Notes: generated by a model not told the origin, from the sequence alone. A DNA stretch of 64,000 nt from Acidovorax radicis N35 (GCF_000204195.1 NZ_AFBG01000021.1:372001-436000); one strand, 5' to 3'; numbered from the stretch's first letter, positions 18,166-27,379 are shown. Translations and numbers: made by a program.

Positions 18166-20193
18166 TCATTGCAACTGCGCTGGCGCCCACGCGCCGCTGC
18201 CCGGGGCCTGCAGGGCCGGGCCCGCCGAAGGCGCGGCCACCGCAGGGTACCCACCGCTGCCGTCGCCGGGCGAGAGCTTGAACACCTGCACCGCCCCGGC
18301 CAGGCGCATGGCCTGCTCGCGCAGGCTTTGAGCCGCTGCGGCGGATTCCTCCACCAGCGCCGCGTTCTGCTGCGTCATCTGGTCGAGCTGGTTGACGGCG
18401 GTGTTGACCTGGCCGATGCCGTCCGACTGCTCGCTCGACGCCGCCGTGATCTCGCCAATGATGTCGCCCACGCGCTGGACCGAGCCCACGATCTCATCCA
18501 TGGTGGTGCCCGCGTTCTGCACCAGGCGCGCGCCGGATTCCACGCGCTCCACCGAGGCGCCGATGAGCGCCTTGATCTCGCGCGCGGCGGAGGCAGAGCG
18601 CCCGGCCAGGCTGCGCACCTCGCTGGCCACGACGGCAAAGCCCCGGCCCTGCTCACCGGCGCGGGCCGCCTCCACCGCCGCGTTCAGGGCCAGGATGTTG
18701 GTCTGGAACGCAATCGAGTCGATCACGCCCACGATGTCGGCAATCTTGCGCGAACTCTGGTTGATGTCGCCCATGGTGGTCACTACCTGACCCACCACCT
18801 TGCCGCCACGCGCGGCCACTTCGGCGGCGGTGCTGGCCAGCTGGTTGGCCTGGCGCGCCGCATCGGCCGACTGGCGCACGGTGGAGGTGAGGTGCTCCAT
18901 GCTCTGCGCCGTCTGGGCCAGGCTGCTGGCCGTGGCCTCGGTGCGGGCCGACAGATCCTGGTTGCCGCTGGCAATCTCGGCGCTGGCGGTGGTGATGCTG
19001 TCGACCGCCGTGCGTACCTGCTGCAGCATCTGCGTATAGCGCTGGCGCATTCCTTCCACCTCTTGCACCAGCGCGCCGATCTCGTCGCGCCGCGTGGTGC
19101 GGAAGGCCTCTGTCAGATCGCCCTGCGCCACCAGCGTGATGGCCTGGGTCAGGTCCTGCAGCGGGCGGCTCACGCCCCGGCGCAGCATGAGGAAAAGGCC
19201 CACGGCCAGCAGCACCACAGCCACGGCCATCAGGCCCCACACGGCCAGCGTCACGCGGCGCTGGCTGGCCATGGCCTCGCCGTCGGGCACCTCGGCCACC
19301 ACCCACCAGCCGCCGCCGGTCTTGCGCACCAGGGCCCAGGGGTCTCCGGCGCCCGCGCCCAGCACCGGGGCGGCTTCGCGCACAAAGCCGTCCTGCGACG
19401 CGGCCAGCGCCTCAAAAAACGGACGGGCCTGCGGGTAGGCCTCCAGCACACGCTTGCCCCGCGCCGTGGGGTGGTACACAAACACGGCCTGGTCGAGCGA
19501 GGTGCCGGGGTTGATCACATAGGTGCCGCCGTGCTCGAAGAACTTCGTCTGCGCCACCTGCTTTTGCAGCATGGTGTGGAACACGCTGATGTCATTGCCG
19601 ATGAACAGCAGCGCAATCACCTTGCCCGACGCATCCTTGGCCGGCAGGTAGTGGCCCATGTAGGGCTTGCCGCCCACCACGGTGACGCCTGTATAAGGCT
19701 CGCCCTTGGTGACGGTGGCATAGGCCGGGTCGTCTTTGCCCAGCGGCGTGCCCTGCTGGCGCTCACCCTTGTCGTTCTTGACCGAAGTGGTCACCCGCAT
19801 GAAGTTGTCGCCTTTTTTGGCGAACACCGTGGCAATGCCACCCGTCTCGCTGGCGAACTTGTCGACCGAGCCGTAATCCTCGTTGACCAGCGCGCCATAG
19901 CTGCGCAGCTCGCCCGTGGCTTCGTCGAGCTGCATCGTGGCCTCGAAGTAGCGTTGAAAACCGCGCATGGTGAGTTGGACCAGTTCGCGGTTGGTGTTGT
20001 CGGCCGCGTCCAGCGACTGGGCCACGCTTTGCGCGGTGTCGCCCACGCTGGCCACCACCTGCGCCCGCGTGCTGCGCTCGGTCAGCACGGCAATGGCCAA
20101 CCCCACCAGCACCAGCACCAGGGCCACCAGCGCGATGGCGGTCAGCGTGACCTGGCGCGCGACGGAACGGTTGTTGGCAAGGGAAGCGGCCAT
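18166..20193 (-). CDS. Methyl-accepting chemotaxis protein with Cache sensor
   Basis: 675 residues. A membrane helix at about 14-36 and another near 310-332 bracket a periplasmic sensor whose sequence ([44 protein letters not shown]) fits a Cache_3/Cache_2-type domain. A HAMP region follows ([16 protein letters not shown]), then a methyl-accepting coiled coil with the signalling tip [25 protein letters not shown]. It should control the flagellar kinase CheA. No CheW-binding C-terminal pentapeptide (NWETF-like) is seen at the end. Small Cache ligands such as organic acids or amino acids are likely but not defined. Confidence 0.9.
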   Translation of the reverse strand: MAASLANNRSVARQVTLTAIALVALVLVLVGLAIAVLTERSTRAQVVASVGDTAQSVAQSLDAADNTNRELVQLTMRGFQRYFEATMQLDEATGELRSYGALVNEDYGSVDKFASETGGIATVFAKKGDNFMRVTTSVKNDKGERQQGTPLGKDDPAYATVTKGEPYTGVTVVGGKPYMGHYLPAKDASGKVIALLFIGNDISVFHTMLQKQVAQTKFFEHGGTYVINPGTSLDQAVFVYHPTARGKRVLEAYPQARPFFEALAASQDGFVREAAPVLGAGAGDPWALVRKTGGGWWVVAEVPDGEAMASQRRVTLAVWGLMAVAVVLLAVGLFLMLRRGVSRPLQDLTQAITLVAQGDLTEAFRTTRRDEIGALVQEVEGMRQRYTQMLQQVRTAVDSITTASAEIASGNQDLSARTEATASSLAQTAQSMEHLTSTVRQSADAARQANQLASTAAEVAARGGKVVGQVVTTMGDINQSSRKIADIVGVIDSIAFQTNILALNAAVEAARAGEQGRGFAVVASEVRSLAGRSASAAREIKALIGASVERVESGARLVQNAGTTMDEIVGSVQRVGDIIGEITAASSEQSDGIGQVNTAVNQLDQMTQQNAALVEESAAAAQSLREQAMRLAGAVQVFKLSPGDGSGGYPAVAAPSAGPALQAPGSGAWAPAQLQ

Positions 20194-20250
20194 GCAGTGT
20201 GTCTCCTCTAGATTGAAAGCCCCAAGCCAGCTGAGCCGGTCTCAGAAAGG

Positions 20251-20270
20251 GTTCTCAAACGCCTGAGAAC
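20251..20270. promoter_or_regulatory. Palindrome upstream of the chemoreceptor
   Basis: GTTCTCA-N6-TGAGAAC, a perfect 7-bp dyad located 58-77 bases upstream of the chemoreceptor start. It could be an operator or leader hairpin; no known regulator is assigned. Confidence 0.35.
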
Positions 20271-20405
20271 ACGCTTCTTCACTCTAAGTCCGGAGACTTG
20301 TTACATTTATTCACGCATTCCCTTACGCAAAGCTGCGTACCCCATCGCGGCCGGCACATGGGCCGTAGCCTGCGAAACCGGCGCTGCCCGCGCCGAGGAA
20401 GCCGA

Positions 20406-20469
20406 GCAAGGACCGCCCCGCAGCGAAGGCGCGCCCTCTAGGGGGAAGGCGCGAAGCGACTCAGGGGGT
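20406..20469. repeat. Family B GC-rich repeat (copy 2)
   Basis: AAGGACCGCCCCGCAGCG, then CCCTCTAGGGGGAAGGCGCG and AAGCGACTCAGGGGG. The last part lies inside the 3' end of the hydroxypyruvate isomerase gene and encodes its final residues and stop. Confidence 0.65.
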
Positions 20470-21273
20470 CTTCCTGTTCATCCAGCCCAGGCCTTGCGAA
20501 GTGCCCGCCGCCGGCCGGTACTCGCAGCCGACCCAGCCGCCGTAGCCCAGCGCGTCGATGGTGTCGAAGAGGAAGGGGTAGTTCAACTCGCCCTGGTCCG
20601 GTTCGTGGCGCCCAGGCACTCCGGCAATCTGGATATGCGCCACCCGGCCCGTGGGCAGGTACTGGCGCAGCTTGGTGGCCACGTCACCTTCCACGATCTG
20701 GCAGTGGTACAGGTCCATCTGCACCTTGAGATTGTTGGCCTGCGCGGCGTCGAGCAGCTCGTGGGCGTGGTCCTGCCGGTTCAGAAAGTAGCGCGGCACG
20801 TCGCGCAGGTTGAGGGGCTCGATAAGGATGTCGCGCCCCGCGCGCGCAGCCTCGGCCGCCGCCCAGCGCAGGTTGCTGACACACAGGTCCTTGAGCGATT
20901 CGCGCTCCACACCGGGCGGCACGATGCCCGAGAGCACGTGGATGCGCGGGCAGCCCAGCACCTCGGCATAGCGCAGGGCTTCTTGCACGCCCGCGCGGAA
21001 CTCGGCCTCACGCCCGGGCAGCGCTGCGGTGCCGCGCGCGTTCTGGTCCCAGGCCGCCGCCATCTGGATGCGGTCGGTACCGCCGGGCGGGGCGTTGAAC
21101 AGCACCAGCTGCAGACCGTTGTCCGTGAGCCGCGCAGCGACCTCGGCGGGCTCGAAGGCGTAGGGAAACAAGAACTCCACCGCCGTGAACCGGTCGCGCG
21201 CCGCAGCGGCAAAGCGGTCCAGAAACGGCAGCTCGGTGTACATCAGGCTCAGGTTGGCGGCAAACTGGGGCAT
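20461..21273 (-). CDS. hyi: Hydroxypyruvate isomerase family protein (TIM barrel)
   Basis: 270 residues of the xylose-isomerase-like TIM barrel fold, Hyi/OtnI branch: [77 protein letters not shown], and [20 protein letters not shown]. These are the strands and metal ligands of the family (Glu, Asp, His, Glu). It would interconvert hydroxypyruvate and tartronate semialdehyde, or act on a related sugar acid (OtnI). ATG 21273 is set by the family start; a longer open frame is not used. The last residues, KTP, are encoded by a family B repeat. Confidence 0.85.
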   Translation of the reverse strand: MPQFAANLSLMYTELPFLDRFAAAARDRFTAVEFLFPYAFEPAEVAARLTDNGLQLVLFNAPPGGTDRIQMAAAWDQNARGTAALPGREAEFRAGVQEALRYAEVLGCPRIHVLSGIVPPGVERESLKDLCVSNLRWAAAEAARAGRDILIEPLNLRDVPRYFLNRQDHAHELLDAAQANNLKVQMDLYHCQIVEGDVATKLRQYLPTGRVAHIQIAGVPGRHEPDQGELNYPFLFDTIDALGYGGWVGCEYRPAAGTSQGLGWMNRKTP

Positions 21274-21370
21274 GGCGGGTGCGGGCGGGAGATGGAAGAG
21301 GGAATCAGAGCGCCGCAGCTTATCGTGTGGCATCGGGATCTGCGGGACCTCCGACACTTCACCCAACCAA

Positions 21371-21436
21371 AATATGAGTCAAATTGGCCGCTAGCGCTTT
21401 ACCCATAAGCGCTAAAAGCTATTATTTTGATAGTTT
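21371..21436. repeat. Family A palindromic repeat (copy 3)
   Basis: CTAGCGCTTTACCCATAAGC then GCTAAAAGCTATTATTTTGA with TAG, lying between the divergent hyi and MerR genes and only about 23 bases before the MerR start codon. Confidence 0.75.
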
Positions 21437-21458
21437 TCACTCCACACCAGGACCTCCC

Positions 21459-21929
21459 ATGCGCATCGGAGAACTCGCCCGCCGCACCGGCACCACGCCC
21501 AAGGCCATCCGGTTGTACGAGTCCCGTGGCCTGCTGGGCACAGTGGCACGTGCGGGCAGCTACCGCCACTATGGCGAGGCCGATGTGGCGCGCGTGTTGC
21601 TGATCCGCCAGGCCCAGGCGCTGGGCTTTCGGCTGTCTGAACTCGATGGCCTGCCCCACATCGACACGGCTGCGGGCTGGGAACGCATGGCCCAGCTCGT
21701 CGCCGGGCGGCGGGCCGCCGTGGCGCAGGAGCTGGCGCGCCTGGCCGCGTTGGACACACAGCTGGCCGTGTTGGAGGCCGAACTGCACACCTGCGACACG
21801 CTGGCCGTGCCCGTCACGCCCCAGGCGTGCGCAGCACCGCCCGCATTGCCAGTGATGCCGCCAGAACACAAATCCGCACCATTCAGCGCAGCCACCACGG
21901 CGGGCGCCGCAAGATTCGCCTCCCCTTGA
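21459..21929 (+). CDS. MerR-family transcriptional regulator
   Basis: 156 residues. The MerR winged helix (MRIGELARRTGTTPKAIRLYESRGLL, then YRHYGEADVARVLLIRQAQALGFRL) is at residues 1-68, followed by a dimerisation helix (residues 85-120) and a Pro/Ala-rich tail. Two cysteines in the tail region (HTCDTL near 120 and QACAAP near 133) could bind a metal or sense redox. The start at 21459 matches the family N-terminus. The flavodoxin-fold quinone reductase begins 72 bp downstream on the same strand, so it is a likely target. Confidence 0.85.
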   Translation: MRIGELARRTGTTPKAIRLYESRGLLGTVARAGSYRHYGEADVARVLLIRQAQALGFRLSELDGLPHIDTAAGWERMAQLVAGRRAAVAQELARLAALDTQLAVLEAELHTCDTLAVPVTPQACAAPPALPVMPPEHKSAPFSAATTAGAARFASP

Positions 21930-22001
21930 CCTGACCGCTTGACTCTGTCCCGTGGGGCAAGGTGACCATGGCGCCATCAACAACACCGTGATGGAGCGTC
22001 T

Positions 22002-22652
22002 GTGGCAGAACCACACAATATTCTGGTCATCCTGGGCCACCCCGCCGCCAGCAGCCTGTGCGCAGGCATGGCACGCGCCTATGCCGAGGGCGCCGGGCAC
22101 GCCGGGGCGCAGGTGCGGTTTCTGGACGTGGGGCAGCTCGCATTCAACCCGCTGTTTCAGGGCTACAGCGCCGTCCAGCCGCTGGAACCCGACTTGCTGG
22201 CGGCGCAGGCCGACATCACCTGGGCCCACCACCTGGTGTGGGTCTACCCCATCTGGTGGGGCGCCATGCCGGCGCTGCTCAAGGGTTTTATCGACCGCGT
22301 GCTGCTGCCGGGTTACGCCTTCAAGTACCGCAAGGGCTCATCGTTGTGGGACAGGCTGCTGGCAGGCCGCTCGGCCGAGCTGCTGGTGACCATGGACTCG
22401 CCGCCCTGGTACTTCCGCTGGGTCACGCGCATGCCGGGCCACCACCAGATGAAGAAGGCCATCCTGGAGTTCTGTGGCATCCGGCCCGTGCAGGTGCACA
22501 GCTTTGGCCCCGTGCGCAGCGCCAGCGCCGAGCGGCTGGCGTTGTGGGTGGAAAAGGCGCGGCAACTGGGGCAGCGCCAGGGCACGCGCGCTACACCGGG
22601 CAAGCCGCGCCCGGCGCCCGTCACTTCGTCGCCGTCATCCCCTTCGCCGTGA
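22002..22652 (+). CDS. NAD(P)H-dependent quinone reductase (Flavodoxin_2)
   Basis: 216 residues with the Flavodoxin_2 fold of NQO1/MdaB-like oxidoreductases: NILVILGHPAASSLC for phosphate binding, WAHHLVWVYPIWWGAMPALLKGFIDRVLLPGYAF, the usual FAD/FMN-binding and dimer segment, and GPVRSASAERL. It would reduce quinones by two electrons at the cost of NAD(P)H. The GTG start at 22002 is preceded by GGAG with 5-base spacing. It follows a MerR gene, which may control it. Its 3' end overlaps the convergent glycerophosphodiesterase gene by 32 bases. Confidence 0.85.
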   Translation: MAEPHNILVILGHPAASSLCAGMARAYAEGAGHAGAQVRFLDVGQLAFNPLFQGYSAVQPLEPDLLAAQADITWAHHLVWVYPIWWGAMPALLKGFIDRVLLPGYAFKYRKGSSLWDRLLAGRSAELLVTMDSPPWYFRWVTRMPGHHQMKKAILEFCGIRPVQVHSFGPVRSASAERLALWVEKARQLGQRQGTRATPGKPRPAPVTSSPSSPSP

Positions 22653-23769
22653 AGGCCTGGACGGCAGCGCGGCCCACGACGGGGTCGTCGGTGAAGAAAC
22701 CGTCGATGCCTGCGCGCAGATACGCCGTGATCTCGCCCACGCTGTCGCCGCGCGCGGTGCCATCGGTGTTGGGCGCCTTCTTCAGGCCAGCGGGCAGAAA
22801 GGCGTTTTCAGGCCGCAGCGTCCAGATGTGCACGGCCAGCCCGGCGGCATGGGCCTGTGCGACCAGCGGCGTGGGTTCGCCGGGAACACCTTCTTTGACC
22901 GGCACCACCAGCGTCTTGAAGGGGCCGATGGCGTTGGCGTAGGCGGCCACCTGCTTGAGGCCTTCGGGAGTGATCAGGTCGGCATAACTGCGCGCATTGG
23001 CCGCGCCTTGCGCCACAAAGTCATACGGCCGGCCCGAGGGCGCCACCAGTTGCACCAGGCGCACGCTGCTCTGCTTGCGGATGGCCTGCAGGTTGCTGAC
23101 CTCGAACGACTGCACGAACACGGGGGCGTCCTTGTGGTTCCAGCCGTTTTTCTCCAGCACGGCCAGCAGCGGTGCCTCCAGCGGCTGGCCAATGGACTCG
23201 AAGTAGGTGGGGTGCTTGGTCTCTGGGTAGATGCCGATCACGCGGCCCGTTTTGGCGCTGGCCGTCTTGGCCAGGTCGATCACCTCCTGCAAGGTGGGCA
23301 CCTCGAACTGGCCGTTGTAGGCCACGTTGGCCGGGCGCTGCGCCGGGATGCGCTCGCGGGCGCGCAGGGTTTTCAGCTCGGCCAGGGTGAAGTCTTCGGT
23401 GAACCAGCCGGTGAGGGCCTGGCCGTCGATGGTCTTGGTGGCCTTGCGGGTCGCAAACTCGGGGCGGTCCACCACGTCGGTGGTGGCCTCCTTCACCGAG
23501 CCGTCGGCGTTGAGGATGGCGATAGCGTTCTCGTGCCGGGCCACCAGCACGCCGTCCTTGGTGATCACCAGATCGGGCTCGATGATGTCGGCGCCGTCGT
23601 CGATGGCCTTCTGGTACGCCGCCAGCGTGTGCTCGGGCCGCAGGGCCGAGGCGCCCCGGTGGGCGATCACGGTGGGGGTGGGCGGCCAGGTCTGCTGGGC
23701 GGCGGCGCCCAGCGCCCAGGTGGTGAGCAGCGCGGCAGCGGTCACGGCGCGCAGTGCAATGCGTTTCAT
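22621..23769 (-). CDS. glpQ: Periplasmic glycerophosphodiester phosphodiesterase (GlpQ-like)
   Basis: 382 residues with a Sec signal (residues 1-24, cleavage near GAAAQ). The GDPD hallmark is present: VIAHRGASALRPEHTLAAY, then IEPDLVITKDGVLVARHE, giving the catalytic His and the Glu/Asp metal ligands. The C-terminal part (IWTLRPENAFLP and IDGFFTDDP) completes the barrel. It should split glycerophosphodiesters into glycerol-3-phosphate and an alcohol in the periplasm, recovering phospholipid head groups. The SD is strong (GTAGGAGA). No glpT neighbour is seen. Confidence 0.9.
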   Translation of the reverse strand: MKRIALRAVTAAALLTTWALGAAAQQTWPPTPTVIAHRGASALRPEHTLAAYQKAIDDGADIIEPDLVITKDGVLVARHENAIAILNADGSVKEATTDVVDRPEFATRKATKTIDGQALTGWFTEDFTLAELKTLRARERIPAQRPANVAYNGQFEVPTLQEVIDLAKTASAKTGRVIGIYPETKHPTYFESIGQPLEAPLLAVLEKNGWNHKDAPVFVQSFEVSNLQAIRKQSSVRLVQLVAPSGRPYDFVAQGAANARSYADLITPEGLKQVAAYANAIGPFKTLVVPVKEGVPGEPTPLVAQAHAAGLAVHIWTLRPENAFLPAGLKKAPNTDGTARGDSVGEITAYLRAGIDGFFTDDPVVGRAAVQAFTAKGMTATK

Positions 23770-23853
23770 GCGGGTCTCCTACAAACAGAGCCCGCACCTT
23801 AGCCGATGCGCTTGACAGTGTCGTGTCGCAGCTTCGGAGCGCGCCAGCGAGCG

Positions 23854-24438
23854 CTATGCGTGCTCGAAGTGGAAGACCGCCGTGCCCGCCCGCGCGTTGG
23901 GCAGCCAGCGCACTTCCTGCCCATCCTGCAAACCGAACGCATCCAGGATGCGCAGGCTGTTCTTGGTGGCAAGCACCTCAAAGTCCTTGTAGGTGCCCAC
24001 ACGGATGTTGGGCGTGTCGTACCACTGGTAGGGCAGGCGGCGCGTGACGGGCATGCGACCGCGCAGGATGGACAGGCGGTTGGGCCAGTGTGCGAAGTTG
24101 GGGAAGGCCACCACACCCGTGCGGCCCACACGGGCGGTCTCGCGCAGCATGGTTTCAGCATTGCGCAGATGCTGCAGTGTGTCGAGCTGCAGCACCACGT
24201 CGAACGAGTTGTCGCCGAACATGGCCAGGCCCTCGTCCAGATTGAGCTGGATCACATCGACGCCGCGCTGCACGCAGGCCAGCACGTTGGCGTCGTCAAT
24301 TTCCACGCCGTAGCCGCTGCAGCCGCGTTCGCGCTGCAGGTAGTCGAGCATGGCGCCGTTGCCGCAACCGAGGTCGAGCACGCGCGAGCCGGGGGGCACC
24401 AGGCGCGCCAGGGCTTGCATTGCCGCTTTTTCGGTCAT
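23854..24438 (-). CDS. metW: Methionine biosynthesis protein MetW
   Basis: 194 residues with a class I SAM-binding methyltransferase fold: [43 protein letters not shown]. MetW is needed for the activity of MetX-type homoserine acyltransferases in some proteobacteria. The ATG overlaps the metX stop (ATGA), so the genes are translationally coupled; AAGGAG lies 9 bases before it. Conserved FPNFAHW and [11 protein letters not shown] are family-specific. It is the last gene of the metX-metW pair. Confidence 0.93.
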   Translation of the reverse strand: MTEKAAMQALARLVPPGSRVLDLGCGNGAMLDYLQRERGCSGYGVEIDDANVLACVQRGVDVIQLNLDEGLAMFGDNSFDVVLQLDTLQHLRNAETMLRETARVGRTGVVAFPNFAHWPNRLSILRGRMPVTRRLPYQWYDTPNIRVGTYKDFEVLATKNSLRILDAFGLQDGQEVRWLPNARAGTAVFHFEHA

Positions 24439-25565
24439 GGCTGCAGCTCCTTGGAAATGCTATCGAAATAAGAGCGCATCACGCCCATATAGCGGGCGTC
24501 ATCGAGCAAAAAGGCATCGTGCCCATGGGGTGCATCGATCTCGGCGTAGCTCACGCTGCGGCGGTTGTCGAGCAGGGCCTTGACGATCTCGCGGCTGCGC
24601 TTGGGGGAAAAGCGCCAGTCGGTGGTGAAACTCACCAGCATGAATTTGGCCTGCGCCCGGGCGAGTGCGCGTGTGAGGTTGCCGGCATGGGTGCGCGCGG
24701 GGTCGAAGTAGTCGAGCGCGCGGGTGATCAGCAGGTAGGTGTTGGCGTCGAAGTAGTCGCTGAACTTGTCGCCCTGGTAGCGCAGGTAGCTCTCGATCTG
24801 GAACTCGATGTCCTGGGTGCTGTATTTGAGCTCCAGGCCCTCCCTGAGCTGACGCCCGAACTTCTCGTTCATCACGTCGTCGCTGAGGTACGTGATGTGG
24901 CCGATCATGCGGGCGATGCGCAGGCCACGCTTGGGGATCGCACCATGGCGATAGAAATGGCCGCCGTGGAAGTCCGGGTCGGTCACGATGGCGCGGCGGG
25001 CCACTTCGTTGAAGGCGATGTTCTCGGCCGTGAGGTTGGGCGCGCTGGCCACCACCACGGCGTGCCGCACGCGGTCGGGGTACTGAAGCGTCCAGCTCAG
25101 CGCCTGCATGCCGCCCAGGCTGCCGCCCAGCACAGCGGCCAGCTGCTGGATGCCCAGGCGGTCGAGCAGGCGGGCCTGGGCGTTGACCCAGTCTTCCACC
25201 GTGACCACCGGGAAATCCGCGCCATAAACCTCGCCAGTATCTGGGTGGTTGTGCATGGGCCCGGTGGAGCCGAAGCACGAGCCCAGGTTGTTCACGCCGA
25301 TCACGAAGAAGCGGTCGGTGTCCACCGGCTTGCCCGGGCCGATCATGTTGTCCCACCAGCCCTCGCTCTTGTCCTGCCCCGCGTAAACGCCCGCCACGTG
25401 GTGCGAGGCGTTGAGGGCGTGGCACACGAGCACGGCGTTGGAGCGGTCGGCGTTCAGCGTACCGTAGGTCTCGTAGGCCAGGTCGAAGGCGCGGATGGTC
25501 GCGCCGCTTTGCAGCGGCAGCACCTCCGGGAAGTGCATGGTCTGGGGTGTGGCGATGAACGACAT
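24435..25565 (-). CDS. metX: Homoserine O-acyltransferase MetX
   Basis: 376 residues of the alpha/beta-hydrolase acyltransferase family. The nucleophile elbow is [10 protein letters not shown] (Ser near residue 146), and the late DWRF and APHGHDAFL carry the Asp and His of the triad. It acylates homoserine as the first committed step to methionine. Whether it uses succinyl-CoA or acetyl-CoA cannot be settled by eye; the MetW partner is typical of beta-proteobacteria. ATG 25565 starts at the family N-terminus ([18 protein letters not shown]). A strong terminator for the upstream gene lies about 91-127 bases upstream, so metX should have its own promoter in the remaining gap. Confidence 0.93.
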   Translation of the reverse strand: MSFIATPQTMHFPEVLPLQSGATIRAFDLAYETYGTLNADRSNAVLVCHALNASHHVAGVYAGQDKSEGWWDNMIGPGKPVDTDRFFVIGVNNLGSCFGSTGPMHNHPDTGEVYGADFPVVTVEDWVNAQARLLDRLGIQQLAAVLGGSLGGMQALSWTLQYPDRVRHAVVVASAPNLTAENIAFNEVARRAIVTDPDFHGGHFYRHGAIPKRGLRIARMIGHITYLSDDVMNEKFGRQLREGLELKYSTQDIEFQIESYLRYQGDKFSDYFDANTYLLITRALDYFDPARTHAGNLTRALARAQAKFMLVSFTTDWRFSPKRSREIVKALLDNRRSVSYAEIDAPHGHDAFLLDDARYMGVMRSYFDSISKELQP

Positions 25566-25655
25566 AGTTGGAACTGGTGGGCCCTCACGTTCCACCGCTT
25601 GCGCGCGCCGCTGCTCCACAAGGAAGCCGCTTTTGCCTGGAGACCGGACCCAGCG

Positions 25656-25692
25656 CAAAAAAATACCCGGCGTCGCTAAAAACGAGGCCGGG
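25656..25692 (-). terminator. Rho-independent terminator
   Basis: Minus-strand stem of CCCGGC and TCG with CGA and GCCGGG (9 of 10 pairs, 25666-25675 with 25683-25692), a 7-base loop, then a run of seven T. It ends the transcript of the GDT1-type gene and lies in front of metX. Confidence 0.8.
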
Positions 25693-25813
25693 CAGATGTG
25701 TCGGACGGGTCTTTAGCAGGATTTATAAAGCGCCCGCAAGCTGTGGCAAATCGGCGCGTTTGGCAAATATACCAAAGCAGAGCCCCAACGCACAGCCCGT
25801 CGCACCGACCAGA

Positions 25814-26380
25814 TCAACCTGCAGACGAAAAAATCGCCAGCAGCCCCAGCACCAGAAAGATGGCGGCAGACACCAGGTGCACCGCGCGGATGGGCACCTT
25901 GCGCGTGATGCGCTCGCCCAACCAGACCACCGGCGCATTGGCCAGCATCATGCCCAGCGTGGTGCCCGCCACCACCCACAGGTAGGCGTTGTATTTGGCA
26001 GCCAGCATGACGGTGGCGATCTGGGTCTTGTCGCCCATCTCGGCCAGGAAGAATGCGACCACGGTGGTGCCAAACACACCCCAGCGTGGCGATCCGTCGG
26101 CTTCACCCTCATCGAGCTTGTCGGGGATCAGCATCCAGACCGCCATGGCAATGAACGATGCACCCAGGATCCAGCGCAGTACCTGGGGGCCCAGGAAGGT
26201 GGTCACCCAGGCACCGACAGCACCGGCCAGGCCGTGGTTGACCAGCGTGGCGACCAGGATACCGAACACGATGGGCCAGGGTTTGCGAAAGCGTGCCGCC
26301 AGCACCAGCGCGAGCAGCTGCGTCTTGTCGCCCATCTCGGCAAGCGCGACGATGGCGGTAGAAATGAAGAAGGCTTCCAT
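25814..26380 (-). CDS. GDT1/TMEM165 (UPF0016) family cation exporter, probably Mn2+
   Basis: 188 residues, six membrane helices in two similar halves, each with the signature EMGDKTQ (ALAEMGDKTQLL near residue 14 and FLAEMGDKTQIA near residue 112). Family members move Mn2+ or Ca2+ out against H+ (MneA in Vibrio, GDT1, TMEM165). ATG 26380 starts just before the first motif; the long frame upstream is untranslated leader. That leader carries a yybP-ykoY-like aptamer, which independently points to Mn2+ export. A rho-independent terminator follows the gene. Confidence 0.88.
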   Translation of the reverse strand: MEAFFISTAIVALAEMGDKTQLLALVLAARFRKPWPIVFGILVATLVNHGLAGAVGAWVTTFLGPQVLRWILGASFIAMAVWMLIPDKLDEGEADGSPRWGVFGTTVVAFFLAEMGDKTQIATVMLAAKYNAYLWVVAGTTLGMMLANAPVVWLGERITRKVPIRAVHLVSAAIFLVLGLLAIFSSAG

Positions 26381-26408
26381 GGGGGAGGGGGTCCTATCCG
26401 GCCGGATG

Positions 26409-26467
26409 GGTGAAAAACGCATTGACTGCACCCCGACTCCGGCCATGTGGATCGGTTTGCAGTCAAT
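26409..26467 (-). terminator. Riboswitch expression platform: intrinsic terminator
   Basis: On the minus strand ATTGACTGCA (26458-26467) pairs perfectly with TGCAGTCAAT (26421-26430) and is followed by GCGTTTTTC. The hairpin begins at the base next to the 3' side of the aptamer P1 stem, so P1 and the terminator would compete. Confidence 0.6.
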
Positions 26468-26578
26468 GGTCTCGCCCAGTTCAAAAAACCGCATACGCCA
26501 TAGGTTTCGAAGAACCCAAGTGTGTTGACGCATGCCCCCGGCGCATTGCGCGGCCGGGCGGGCTACTCCCCAAAGACC
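26468..26578 (-). promoter_or_regulatory. yybP-ykoY-like manganese riboswitch aptamer
   Basis: Read on the minus strand, GGTCT (26574-26578) pairs with AGACC (26468-26472) as P1, directly followed by TTGGGGAGTAGCC, then a stem region, then GCGTCAACACACTTGG, and GGGCGAGACC at the 3' end. The GGGGAGTAGCC and GTCAACA blocks are hallmarks of the yybP-ykoY class, which binds Mn2+ and often precedes UPF0016/TMEM165 genes. The gene downstream is exactly of that family. The match is by eye only. Confidence 0.8.
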
Positions 26579-26580
26579 CG

Positions 26581-26776
26581 CGTATTTTACCCTGCTGGCG
26601 GACAGGGGCCTCGGGCTGGGCCGTCGGTGGCTAGCGCCTGAATACGGCGGCATGGCACCACAAACTGTGCGGGTTTCCCCTGAATACCCCTTGCGCGCAG
26701 CCCGGAATCTCTACAAATTTGTGCCCGATGAGTGGCTTCCCCCAGAAATAAACCCCACACACCTCATAAAGTGATT
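26581..26776. other. Intergenic stretch without gene
   Basis: Upstream region shared by the minus-strand riboswitch gene and the plus-strand RNA-binding gene. Must contain both promoters. No coding frame is convincing; an AT-rich patch begins around 26745. Confidence 0.4.
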
Positions 26777-26777
26777 A

Positions 26778-26912
26778 ATAATGGGTTCGCTTTTCTGCTT
26801 GCAGGAAAGCAGTTGGCTTAGCGGTGAATGGTCAGTTTCGCGTCTTTGAAGTCGTCACAGGTTTGTTGATTGCGTCGGACTCCATCGCGTTTTTGTGTTT
26901 TTTCAGGAGTCC
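26778..26912 (+). promoter_or_regulatory. Conserved leader of RRM gene 1 with SD-sequestering hairpin
   Basis: ATAATGGGTTCGC at 26778-26790 lies 138 bases before the ATG, exactly as in the second RRM gene, and GTCAGTTTCGCG at 26831-26842 is also shared. GGACTCC (26877-26883) is perfectly complementary to GGAGTCC (26906-26912), which contains the Shine-Dalgarno sequence; the 22-base loop is T-rich. This could act as an RNA thermometer or protein-controlled switch. Confidence 0.6.
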
Positions 26913-26915
26913 TTC

Positions 26916-27311
26916 ATGGGCAACAAACTTTACGTGGGCAACCTGCCTTATTCTTTCCGCGACGAAGATCTGCAACAGACCTTCAGCCAGTACGGCTCGG
27001 TCGGCAGCGCCAAGGTCATGATGGAACGTGACACCGGCCGCTCCAAGGGTTTCGGCTTTGTCGAAATGGGCAGCGATGCTGAAGCCCAAGCCGCCATCCA
27101 AGGCGTGCATGGCACCAACTTCGGCGGCCGTGACCTCGTGGTCAACGAAGCCCGTCCTATGGAGCCACGCGCTCCCCGTAGCGGCGGCTTCGGCGGCGGC
27201 AACGGTGGTGGCGGCGGTTACGGCGGTGGTGGCGGCGGCGGCGGTTACGGCGGTGGCCGTAGTGGCGGTGGCGGTGGTGGTGGTTACGGCGGTGGCCGTA
27301 GCAGCTACTAA
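26916..27311 (+). CDS. RRM-domain glycine-rich RNA-binding protein (paralog 1)
   Basis: 131 residues. A single RRM at residues 2-80 with RNP2 (LYVGNL) and RNP1 (KGFGFVEM), followed by a tail of Gly with repeated GGYGGG and Arg-Ser (about residues 90-131). Such small proteins resemble cyanobacterial and plant glycine-rich RNA-binding proteins and are often cold-induced; they act as RNA chaperones. The SD CAGGAG is buried in a leader hairpin. A strong terminator follows. A longer paralog lies 273 bp downstream on the same strand. Confidence 0.92.
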   Translation: MGNKLYVGNLPYSFRDEDLQQTFSQYGSVGSAKVMMERDTGRSKGFGFVEMGSDAEAQAAIQGVHGTNFGGRDLVVNEARPMEPRAPRSGGFGGGNGGGGGYGGGGGGGGYGGGRSGGGGGGGYGGGRSSY

Positions 27312-27323
27312 AAAGACCTTGCT

Positions 27324-27343
27324 GGCAGACCTTTTCGTCTGCC
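27324..27343. other. Hairpin after RRM gene 1
   Basis: GGCAGAC-CTTTTC-GTCTGCC, a perfect 7-bp stem just after the stop codon and before the main terminator. Likely stabilises the mRNA 3' end. Confidence 0.5.
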
Positions 27344-27357
27344 AAAGGCAAAACAAA

Positions 27358-27379
27358 GGAGCCCCAGGGCTCCTTTTTT
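27358..27379 (+). terminator. Rho-independent terminator
   Basis: GGAGCCCCAGGGCTCC followed by TTTTTT, ending the first RRM transcript. Confidence 0.85.

Noticed and set aside
24450-24485. Family A repeat at the metX 3' end
   Set aside because: Only a short ATGCTATCGAAATAAG similarity; the residues ([12 protein letters not shown]) look like a normal MetX C-terminus.
25566-25813. SAM-type riboswitch before metX
   Set aside because: No SAM-I/II/alpha core found by eye; the only clear structure is the terminator of the upstream gene.
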